DNA from: Ectobacillus sp048976805
GTDB taxonomy: Bacteria; Bacillota; Bacilli; Bacillales; Bacillaceae_G
DNA: 22,867 nucleotides
Assembly (NCBI GenBank): GCA_048976805.1
Contig: JBHGUR010000050.1
Location: 1 to 22,867 of the forward strand
Reading direction: 5' to 3'
The stretch's first letter is position 1; every line of letters starts with the position of its first letter. Shown piece by piece: positions 14,179 to 20,459 of this stretch. The notes under the pieces were generated by a model. That model made no database searches, had not been told where the DNA came from, and saw only the letters and a program-made list of their open reading frames with translations. A program made the translations under genes and the position numbers.

Positions 14179-14751
14179 CTATTTTGACAATCCCTTCAAT
14201 AAATATAACTGGAAAAGCTCGGCAATATGTTCTTTTTCTAAAGGCTTATGATTTTTCTCCCAATCAACAATTAAAGAAATATACAAACGAAGCATAATAA
14301 AGGCGGTGATTTCCGGATCGCATTCGCGAATTTCCCCCTTCTCAATTGCCCTTTCCAGCTTCGTGCGAATAAAGGAAATAATCGCTGCATCCATTCGCTG
14401 CATCACTTCCTGCACCTTTGGAGTTCCCACTTCCCGTTCTTCCTGAACAAGCTTAATGGTCAACTGGTGCTCTTTTCGAAATTCCAAAATACGATACAGC
14501 GCCCGGTGGACATTTTCAAAAAAAGAAGCATTCGGGTTAATCGCCTCATTCGCCACTCTCTTCATTTCTTCAATTAAATTTGTAATAATCTCGCCAAATA
14601 GCTCTTCTTTATTTGTAAAGAACGTATAAATGGTACCTTTCCCAACATTGGCCATCCTTGCAACTTGCTCCATCGTCGTTGCCTTATATCCAAAGGAGGC
14701 AAACGACCTTGTCGCCGCTTCTATAATTGCCTTTTTTCGGTCAACTGCCAT
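14179..14751 (-). CDS. yhgD: TetR/AcrR-family transcriptional regulator YhgD
   Basis: A 190-residue TetR-family repressor. The N-terminal helix-turn-helix domain is clear (RKKAIIEAATRSFASFGYKA, then TTMEQVARMANVGKGTIYTFFTNKEELF, residues about 5-52), followed by an alpha-helical ligand-binding and dimerisation domain. It is adjacent to yhgE in the same order as B. subtilis yhgD-yhgE. The ATG at 14751 is preceded by GGGGGTGAG; the longer frame to 14790 would run through the operator. Matching 23 bp palindromes precede both yhgD and yhgE, so it most likely represses itself and yhgE until a ligand, probably a membrane-active or toxic compound, releases it. The ligand is unknown. Confidence 0.9.
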   Translation of the reverse strand: MAVDRKKAIIEAATRSFASFGYKATTMEQVARMANVGKGTIYTFFTNKEELFGEIITNLIEEMKRVANEAINPNASFFENVHRALYRILEFRKEHQLTIKLVQEEREVGTPKVQEVMQRMDAAIISFIRTKLERAIEKGEIRECDPEITAFIMLRLYISLIVDWEKNHKPLEKEHIAELFQLYLLKGLSK

Positions 14752-14766
14752 TTTCTCACCCCCAAA

Positions 14767-14806
14767 TGACCAAATGAACATTTCGGTCAACTAGTACGAA
14801 AGTATA
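14767..14806 (-). promoter_or_regulatory. yhgD -10 box with putative autoregulatory operator
   Basis: TATACT on the minus strand (14801-14806) is followed at about +5 by the 23 bp palindrome TGACC-N13-GGTCA (14767-14789), the same operator as upstream of yhgE. A repressor bound there would block transcription start. The -35 is not clear. Confidence 0.65.
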
Positions 14807-15017
14807 TTATCATAGCATGAATAAAAAAACAAGGAAAACCGTCGCTATTTTATTCTTAGTTTTTTCCGTTCTGCCTTTCTTATGCATTTATAAAAGGCAA
14901 AGCTGTACAATTCAATTTGTTGCATACACAAAAAATTCATAATTAGGCAGCAACGGCTATGAAAGCACGGCAGACTTAGATTTTCATTATAAAAGCAACT
15001 GTTTTTTACAATCAACT
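14807..15017. other. Intergenic region between divergent yhgD and the flavoprotein gene
   Basis: An open frame from ATG 14817 would give a 41-residue signal-peptide-like sequence (MNKKTRKTVAILFLVFSVLP), but it has no ribosome binding site and sits in the yhgD promoter region. No other feature was identified. Confidence 0.35.
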
Positions 15018-15045
15018 TATATGACTAAGTAACAAAAGTCATATA
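15018..15045. promoter_or_regulatory. Perfect inverted repeat upstream of the flavoprotein gene
   Basis: TATATGACT (15018-15026) and AGTCATATA (15037-15045) are perfect 9 bp arms 10 bases apart, about 72 bp before the gene start. It may be an operator for an unidentified dimeric regulator. The AT-rich arms overlap the most likely promoter zone. Confidence 0.5.
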
Positions 15046-15068
15046 CACCTTAAAAGCGGAGTGGTAGA

Positions 15069-15101
15069 ATGCAAGAGAAAGCCATTCATATCATTAATTG
15101 A
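15069..15101 (+). CDS. Possible 10-codon leader peptide
   Basis: ATG CAA GAG ... AAT TGA encodes MQEKAIHIIN. GCGGAG (15056-15061) stands 7 bases upstream. The stop is 15 bases before the GTG of the flavoprotein gene, so it may couple or modulate its translation. Such a short frame can occur by chance. Confidence 0.25.
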   Translation: MQEKAIHIIN

Positions 15102-15116
15102 AAAGAGGTTATTGTA

Positions 15117-16088
15117 GTGAACTTTCCACAATTAAAAATAGGACATATGATAGCTAACGTTCCCATTATGCAAGGCGGAATGGGCGTTGGAATTTCATTA
15201 AGCGGGCTTGCTTCAGCGGTTGCCAATGCCGGGGGCATCGGCATCATTTCTGGCACAGGAATTTCTGTTGATGAAATGCGCCACCATATTAGACGGGCAA
15301 AAAGCCTTGTGAAAGGGGCTGGATATATTGGTGTCAACGTGTTATTTGCCATGAATGATTTTGCTGAGAAAATGAAAGCTGCCCTCGAAGAAAAAGTTGA
15401 TTTTATTATTTCCGGTGCAGGAATTTCAAGAGATATGTATGCGTGGGGGAAAAAGGCCGGCATTCCGGTTCTCTCGATCGTCTCCTCTGCAAAATTAGCG
15501 AAAATTTCTGAACGGCTGGGGGCTGCCGCCGTTGTCGTTGAAGGCTTTGAAGCAGGCGGCCATCTTGGAACAGACAGGCCTCTATTTAATATTCTGCCAG
15601 AGGTTGTAGAAGCTGTTTCTATACCCGTCATTGCAGCAGGCGGAATTATGACTGGCGCTGACATCGCAAGAGCTCTTGAAGCGGGAGCGGCCGGAGTTCA
15701 AATGGGAACGAGATTTGTCGCGAGCGAGGAATGCGATGCTCCTTTGGCATTTAAACAAAAATATGTTGCCGCCCGTAAAGAAGATACCATTCTTGTTAAA
15801 ACGACTGTCGGCTTGCAAGGACGGGCGATTATCAATAATTTTACTGATTTAATTAGCGGCACAAATAAAGTAAAAATAAAGAAATGCCAAGATTGCCTTA
15901 AAAATTGCTCGTACCGTTTTTGTACGCTTGACTCCCTGCTTACATCCGTTGCCGGCGATGTAGAAAATGGGCTCGTTTTTGCCGGCGCAAGGGTGGACGA
16001 AATTAAAGATATTCTGCCTGTGCAAACAATTATCGACAATCTTGCGGTGGAATACCGGGAAGCAATGGCTAGCCAAAGCCTTTCCTAA
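15117..16088 (+). CDS. Nitronate monooxygenase / FabK-like flavin oxidoreductase
   Basis: An FMN-dependent TIM-barrel enzyme of the nitronate monooxygenase (2-nitropropane dioxygenase) family, which also includes enoyl-ACP reductase II (FabK). Family marks are PIMQGGMGVG near the N-terminus (about 16-25), the EGFEAGGHLG motif with the catalytic-type His149 (142-151), AAGGIMTGADIARAL for phosphate binding (173-187) and GVQMGTRFVASEE (194-206). Residues 257-269 contain four cysteines (Cys257, 260, 264, 269) in a C-terminal segment followed by ENGLVFAGA, as in a subgroup found in Firmicutes. They may bind a metal or Fe-S cluster, which is inference. The protein has 323 residues. The start is GTG at 15117 with AAGAGG 8 bases upstream. 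It is transcribed away from yhgD, as a single gene or with the small membrane protein gene downstream. Confidence 0.85.
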   Translation: MNFPQLKIGHMIANVPIMQGGMGVGISLSGLASAVANAGGIGIISGTGISVDEMRHHIRRAKSLVKGAGYIGVNVLFAMNDFAEKMKAALEEKVDFIISGAGISRDMYAWGKKAGIPVLSIVSSAKLAKISERLGAAAVVVEGFEAGGHLGTDRPLFNILPEVVEAVSIPVIAAGGIMTGADIARALEAGAAGVQMGTRFVASEECDAPLAFKQKYVAARKEDTILVKTTVGLQGRAIINNFTDLISGTNKVKIKKCQDCLKNCSYRFCTLDSLLTSVAGDVENGLVFAGARVDEIKDILPVQTIIDNLAVEYREAMASQSLS

Positions 16089-16229
16089 ACAGCACCTACA
16101 TCTTTAGTATGAAATATAATATCCCCCTCAACTATTTTCGTATATACATGCAGCTCTTTCTGCCGATTCGCAAACTCTCCCCTTTGCTTACAATAAAAGC
16201 AGAAATCGTATTCGCGAGGGGGAGTCAAA

Positions 16230-16415
16230 ATGGCCGCAATAGTTGTGTTAGCGGTGTTCGGATTAATTATTGCAGGGGGATTTATGTTTGATAGAATACT
16301 AGCGAAAAAAGGGGTGGCGATTGATTGCGAACGATTGTTAATTTCACATATGAACGATATGCCGACAAGAATGCCGGCCGACCACGAACGGCAGTTGTAT
16401 CGGTATGGGCAATAG
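16230..16415 (+). CDS. Small single-pass membrane protein, 61 residues
   Basis: I do not recognise the family. Residues 2-20 (AAIVVLAVFGLIIAGGFMF) form one transmembrane segment. A charged cytoplasmic-type tail follows (DRILAKKGVAIDCERLLISH, then MNDMPTRMPADHERQLYRYGQ) with one cysteine. GAGGGGGAG stands just before the ATG at 16230, which strongly supports translation. It lies 141 bp behind the flavoprotein gene and shares the bidirectional terminator at 16469-16502 with the convergent hemY. Confidence 0.7.
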   Translation: MAAIVVLAVFGLIIAGGFMFDRILAKKGVAIDCERLLISHMNDMPTRMPADHERQLYRYGQ

Positions 16416-16468
16416 CTTACAGGCAATTAGCCGGATTATGAGTAAAAGCCGCCGAATTCCGTTAAAAT

Positions 16469-16502
16469 AAAAGGAGGGTGTTCCTTTGAACACCCTCCTT
16501 TT
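16469..16502. terminator. Bidirectional rho-independent terminator (hemY and small membrane protein gene)
   Basis: A perfect 15 bp stem, AAAAGGAGGGTGTTC (16469-16483) with 16488-16502, has a CTTT loop and T-rich tails on both strands. The hemY stop codon overlaps the edge of the stem. Confidence 0.92.
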
Positions 16503-17934
16503 ATTGCATGGCAACTGCCTCTCTCTTGCTTAAACCGGATAAATGCTCCAGCACTTTTTGAACGGCAGCTTCGCCCTGGTCAATGCAATCCGGCAAGCCC
16601 GATCCCATATAAGAGCTTCCCGCCAAGTAAACGCCTGGCAGCTCCTGTTCCATAAAACTTTGCAGATTGGCCATTCTTTCCTTGTGGCCGACCGTATATT
16701 GCGGCATTGCCTCTTTCCAGCGGCTTACAACCGTAAACTCTGGCTTCTCGTCAATATCCATTGTTTTCTTCAAATCTTCTAAAACAACTTTTACAATTTC
16801 TTTATCAGAGCCTTCTACAATTTCCTCTTCGCCCGGTCTTCCGACATAGCAGCGAAGCAGCACTTTCCCCTCTGGTGTTGTATGCAGCCATTTTTTATGC
16901 GTCCATGTGCAAGCTGTAATTGTAAAATCGCTATTGCGCGAAACAACAAAGCCCGTTCCGTCGATATCACGCTTAATTGCTTTCTCAGAGAAAGCAAGCG
17001 CTACATTAGCAACGGAAGTAGACGGAATTTGGCGAAAAAATTGAAATTCCTTATACTGCGCAAACATAGTCGGCAACACCTTATGAGGAGCTGCAATAAT
17101 AACCGCGGCAGCTTCAATCTCTTTTCCGTTGCTAAGCAGCAGCGTATATCCCGCCGGTGTCTTTACAATCTTCTCTACGCGCGTGCTTTTGATGACCGAG
17201 CCTTCTTCTAACCGCTCCTCCACCGCTTCTACTAAAGATTGCAAACCCGTTTTTAACGTTTGGAAAATTCCTTTTGGTACGGAAGCTTTTGGAGCGTTAG
17301 ACGCTTTAGGAGCAAGTGTCTTCATTCCAAGCACAATGCTGCGATGCTTCTGCTCTACCTGATAGAATTGCGGAAAAGTCGCCATCAAGCTCATTTGGTC
17401 GATATCTCCTGCATAAATGCCGGAAAGCAGCGGCTCAATTAAATTTTCAACCACTTCATTTCCAAGGCGTCTGCGGAAAAATTGGCCGAGCGATTGATCG
17501 GATACGGCTTTGGAGCGCGGCAGAATAAAATCAAAACCTGCTCTTAACTTACCAAAAGGAGAAAACAATCCTGAAAATACGAAAGGTGTAATTTGCGTTG
17601 GAATCCCCATCATTGAACCTTGCGGAATGCCGTGCAGCTTGCCATTTACAAGTACGTATGATTTTCCTGCCGTATTATTAACCAGCTCTCCGCCCAAACC
17701 GACTTCCCTTGCTAAACGGCCTGCGCTTGCTTTCCTTTCTAAAAAGGAATCCGGACCGCGCTCAATAATAAATCCGTCCCGTATTTCCGTTTGCACCTTA
17801 CCGCCGAGCTTGCCGGATGCTTCAATTAACACCGCCTGAAGCGGAAGCTGCTTTTCACATATTTCCTTTTGCAAATAATAAGCAGCTGTAAGACCTGAAA
17901 TACCGCCGCCAACAATAACTACCTTTTGCTTCAC
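16501..17934 (-). CDS. hemY: Coproporphyrinogen III oxidase (HemY/CgoX)
   Basis: This FAD-dependent enzyme oxidises coproporphyrinogen III to coproporphyrin III in the Gram-positive coproporphyrin-dependent haem pathway; it was historically named protoporphyrinogen oxidase. The 477-residue protein opens with the dinucleotide-binding motif VVIVGGGISGLTAA (5-18), followed by LIEASGKLGGKV and ERGPDSFL. It has the C-terminal FAD block PGVYLAGSSYMGSGLPDCIDQGE. It is soluble-type, without membrane segments. The start is GTG at 17934, preceded by GAGGAGGAG about 6 bases upstream. It is the last gene of hemE-hemH-hemY, 67 bp after hemH, and ends in a strong terminator. The gene order equals that of B. 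subtilis. Confidence 0.95.
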   Translation of the reverse strand: MKQKVVIVGGGISGLTAAYYLQKEICEKQLPLQAVLIEASGKLGGKVQTEIRDGFIIERGPDSFLERKASAGRLAREVGLGGELVNNTAGKSYVLVNGKLHGIPQGSMMGIPTQITPFVFSGLFSPFGKLRAGFDFILPRSKAVSDQSLGQFFRRRLGNEVVENLIEPLLSGIYAGDIDQMSLMATFPQFYQVEQKHRSIVLGMKTLAPKASNAPKASVPKGIFQTLKTGLQSLVEAVEERLEEGSVIKSTRVEKIVKTPAGYTLLLSNGKEIEAAAVIIAAPHKVLPTMFAQYKEFQFFRQIPSTSVANVALAFSEKAIKRDIDGTGFVVSRNSDFTITACTWTHKKWLHTTPEGKVLLRCYVGRPGEEEIVEGSDKEIVKVVLEDLKKTMDIDEKPEFTVVSRWKEAMPQYTVGHKERMANLQSFMEQELPGVYLAGSSYMGSGLPDCIDQGEAAVQKVLEHLSGLSKREAVAMQ

Positions 17935-18001
17935 AATCGTCTCCTCCTCTTGATGTAAATCGAAAAGCGAAACCGGCTTGCCCAGGCGCAGAAGGCTTCA
18001 C

Positions 18002-18940
18002 CTATATAGAAATGCTGTGCAGCTTCTTTAACACCGTATCCGCCAAGCAATCGATAAATTCATTCTGCGCGTTCGGCATCGGCGGCCGGTAATAGCTTGC
18101 GCCGATTCTATCCGTAACCGCTTTGCATTCAATATCATTATCATACAATACTTCTAAGTGATCGGCGACGAAGCCAGCCGGCACGTAAACAAACGCTTTA
18201 TAGCCGTGCTGTTCATACAACTCAGCTGTTAAATCCTGCACATCCGGGCCAATCCAAGGCTCCGGCGTATTTCCGGCACTTTGCCAGCCCACCGCATAAT
18301 GTTCTATACCGGCAGCCTCCGCAATCAAATCAGCTGTTTCCTGCAGCTGCTGCGGATACGGGTCGCCAGCTGCGATAATTTTTTCCGGAAGGCTATGCGC
18401 CGATACAATCAGCACAGCATTTGCCCGTTCTTCTTCCGTCATGCCCGCATATGTTTCTTTTACTTTATTGGCCCAGTACGCAATGAACTTCGGCTCTTTG
18501 TACCAGCTTTCAATATCATAAATAGCAGGGCCGCCGATTTTTTCCGCCGCTTCCTTCGCACGCCCGTTGTACGATTTTACGCTAAATGTAGAATAGTGCG
18601 GCGCCAGCACGATGCTGATCGCTTCTTGAATGCCATCTTCTTTCATTTGCGCGACAGCAGCCTCCACAAACGGTTCAATATGCTTTAAGCCTAGGTACAT
18701 TTTAAATTCGACTTCATCTTGCAGTGCATTAAGCTTTTCTTCAATCCCTTTAGCTTGCGCTAACGTGATTTTCGCAAGCGGGGAAATGCCGCCGATGGCG
18801 CGGTAGCGTTCTGTTAATTCCGCCAGCATTTTCGGGCTCGGCTTGCGCCCGCGGCGAATATGCGTATAGTAACGTTCAATATCCTCCTCTTTATAAGGAG
18901 TTCCATATGCCATAACTAGTAGTCCAATCGTTTTTTTCAT
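18002..18940 (-). CDS. hemH: Coproporphyrin ferrochelatase (HemH/CpfC)
   Basis: HemH inserts ferrous iron into coproporphyrin III, giving coproheme (in the older pathway scheme, protoporphyrin IX to protohaem). The 312-residue length matches B. subtilis HemH (310). The metal-site histidine is His182 in VSAHSLPEKI and the conserved acid is Glu263 in ADHLEVLYDNDIE, equivalent to His183 and Glu264 of B. subtilis. The MAYGTP N-terminus and RYRAIGGISPL block are typical. The ATG at 18940 is fixed by homology; the nearest purine-rich run (AAGGGG) is 15 bases away, so its own ribosome binding site is weak and translation may lean on hemE, which ends 28 bp upstream. Confidence 0.96.
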   Translation of the reverse strand: MKKTIGLLVMAYGTPYKEEDIERYYTHIRRGRKPSPKMLAELTERYRAIGGISPLAKITLAQAKGIEEKLNALQDEVEFKMYLGLKHIEPFVEAAVAQMKEDGIQEAISIVLAPHYSTFSVKSYNGRAKEAAEKIGGPAIYDIESWYKEPKFIAYWANKVKETYAGMTEEERANAVLIVSAHSLPEKIIAAGDPYPQQLQETADLIAEAAGIEHYAVGWQSAGNTPEPWIGPDVQDLTAELYEQHGYKAFVYVPAGFVADHLEVLYDNDIECKAVTDRIGASYYRPPMPNAQNEFIDCLADTVLKKLHSISI

Positions 18941-18968
18941 ACGTATAGCTCTCGTCCCCTTCTTTAGC

Positions 18969-20015
18969 CTATTTCTTTAACTGCTGCGCTGAATATTCAT
19001 GAACAAATGCCGTTAAGCGCCGCAATGTTTCTGGCTGTACTTCCGGGAATACGCCATGGCCAAGATTGAACACATAGCCGGGCTGCTTCATGCCTTGATC
19101 TAAAATTGCTTTTACACGCTCTTCGATTACATCCCATGGACAAAGCAAAATAGCTGGCTCTAAGTTCCCTTGCACTGCTTTTTGAATGCCGCGTGCACGC
19201 GCTTCCTCAATCGGCAGGCGCCAATCTAACCCGACAACATCCAATGGCAAATCATTCCACTCATTCGCCAAATGGCTTGCGCCGACACCAAACATAATTA
19301 ACGGCACATTTGTAGCGCGAAGCTCCGAGAAAATCCGTTCCATTGTGGGCTTAATGTATGTACGGTAGTCGGCCACATTTAATGCGCCTACCCAAGAGTC
19401 AAAAATTTGCACCGCTTTTGCTCCAGCCTTCACTTGTGCTTTTACATACGTAATTGTCATCTCGGTGAGCTTGTCCATTAACGCAAACCACGCCTTTGGC
19501 TCTGTGTACATAAATGCCTTCGTCTTATTATAGTTTCGAGACGGACCGCCTTCGATCATATAGCTCGCAAGCGTAAATGGCGCGCCCGCAAATCCGATAA
19601 GCGGCACTTCCAACATTTCCTCCGTCAGCAGGCGGATTGTTTCCAATACATACGGGACATCGTCTTCAGGATGAATCTCTCCTAATTTTTCAACATCCTG
19701 CAAGGAACGAATCGGATTGCCAATAACCGGGCCGATACCCGTTTTAATATCTACATCCACTCCAATAGCTGGAAGCGGTGACATAATATCCTTATACAAA
19801 ATGGCCGCATCCACGTTATATTGATCTACTGGAAGCTTTGTTACATACGCGCATAATTCCGGTTGATGTGTAATTTCAAACAAAGAATACTTTTCCTTCA
19901 GCTTACGATATTCAGGCTGTGAGCGCCCAGCTTGGCGCATATACCATACCGGCACATAATCCGTTTTTTCTCCTCTGCAAGCTTTTAAAAATGTGTCGTT
20001 GAACTGTCGCACCAA
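18969..20015 (-). CDS. hemE: Uroporphyrinogen decarboxylase
   Basis: HemE removes four carboxyl groups from uroporphyrinogen III to give coproporphyrinogen III, the substrate of HemY. Conserved blocks are PVWYMRQAGRSQPEYR near the N-terminus, ILYKDIMSPLPAIG, GFAGAPFTLASYMIEGG, IFDSWVGAL, GVGASHL, GLDWR and FNLGHGVFPE. I place the start at TTG 20013-20015, which gives MVRQFNDTFLKA. This matches the usual Bacillus N-terminus, gives the usual 348 residues, and has AAGGGAG 9 bases upstream. The longer ATG reading from 20069 would run through that ribosome binding site. It is the first gene of hemE-hemH-hemY. A perfect 10 bp inverted repeat lies in the leader or promoter region (20046-20099). Confidence 0.95.
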   Translation of the reverse strand: MVRQFNDTFLKACRGEKTDYVPVWYMRQAGRSQPEYRKLKEKYSLFEITHQPELCAYVTKLPVDQYNVDAAILYKDIMSPLPAIGVDVDIKTGIGPVIGNPIRSLQDVEKLGEIHPEDDVPYVLETIRLLTEEMLEVPLIGFAGAPFTLASYMIEGGPSRNYNKTKAFMYTEPKAWFALMDKLTEMTITYVKAQVKAGAKAVQIFDSWVGALNVADYRTYIKPTMERIFSELRATNVPLIMFGVGASHLANEWNDLPLDVVGLDWRLPIEEARARGIQKAVQGNLEPAILLCPWDVIEERVKAILDQGMKQPGYVFNLGHGVFPEVQPETLRRLTAFVHEYSAQQLKK

Positions 20016-20045
20016 AACCCCAATCTCCCTTCCTAAACATTCCAT

Positions 20046-20099
20046 GTATATTGAACACAATATATGCATTTTTTATTTTCGTATTCTTTTTCAATATAC
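20046..20099. promoter_or_regulatory. Long-spaced perfect inverted repeat upstream of hemE
   Basis: GTATATTGAA (20046-20055) and TTCAATATAC (20090-20099) are perfect 10 bp complements separated by 34 bp, so equivalent points of the two arms are about 44 bp apart (roughly four helical turns). They could be paired operator sites or a stem in the hemE leader. It does not match a Fur or PerR box I know. Confidence 0.45.
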
Positions 20100-20156
20100 C
20101 TTTTTAAAGAACAAAATGCACAAAAAAACATCCCGTGTTCAAAAAATTGACACTTT

Positions 20157-20348
20157 TTTCATTAGGCTCTGTTAAACTTGATTGTTGCTTTTCCGCTGCA
20201 GGCGGACGCTTTCCGCGGGCGGGGCCGAGCTGCTTCCCTCGCTGCGCTCAGTCCAAGGTCTCGTCTGTCCCGCTGGAGTCGCCGCCTTTCGTTCCAAATC
20301 AACAAATGAATTAACATCAACATTAACCTTTAACAGAGCTTTTCATTA
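20157..20348. mobile_element. MITE-like element copy 4, longest (element 20165-20340) with 8 bp target duplication
   Basis: A 176 bp copy beginning GGCTCTGTTAAA (20165-20176) and ending TTTAACAGAGCT (20329-20340), with one terminal mismatch. TTTCATTA occurs at 20157-20164 and again at 20341-20348. The interior is the most complete of the four, adding a block around 20232-20290 (CTCGCTGCGCTCAGTCCAAG, then CGTCTGTCCCGCTGGAGTC) that the others have lost in part. It lies between pbpF and hemE. Confidence 0.9.
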
Positions 20349-20459
20349 AAAAGATTACAAATTTTTCTCCGTCGTGATGGAATGTCCCCTTTTTCACAAA
20401 ATTCATTATATCATATAATATGCTCTTTTATCCTGCATGAATGGACAGAAAGAGTTCTG
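20349..20459. other. pbpF downstream region, nothing firm
   Basis: There is no terminator hairpin behind pbpF here. A perfect TATAAT exists on the minus strand around 20411-20416 without a good -35 or a following gene start other than distant hemE. Read-through from pbpF across the MITE toward hemE is therefore possible. Confidence 0.35.

Noticed and set aside
14817..14942. 41-codon frame resembling a signal peptide
   Set aside because: It has no Shine-Dalgarno sequence and begins within the promoter zone of the divergent yhgD. AT-rich DNA often gives such hydrophobic frames.
15086..15664. 192-codon open frame on the minus strand
   Set aside because: It is antisense to the nitronate monooxygenase-like gene, with a proline- and serine-rich translation and no family motif.
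1164..20348. The four dispersed repeats considered as CRISPR or as IS gene remnants
   Set aside because: They are kilobases apart with no spacers and no coding capacity. Inverted termini and target duplications identify them as MITE-like insertions.
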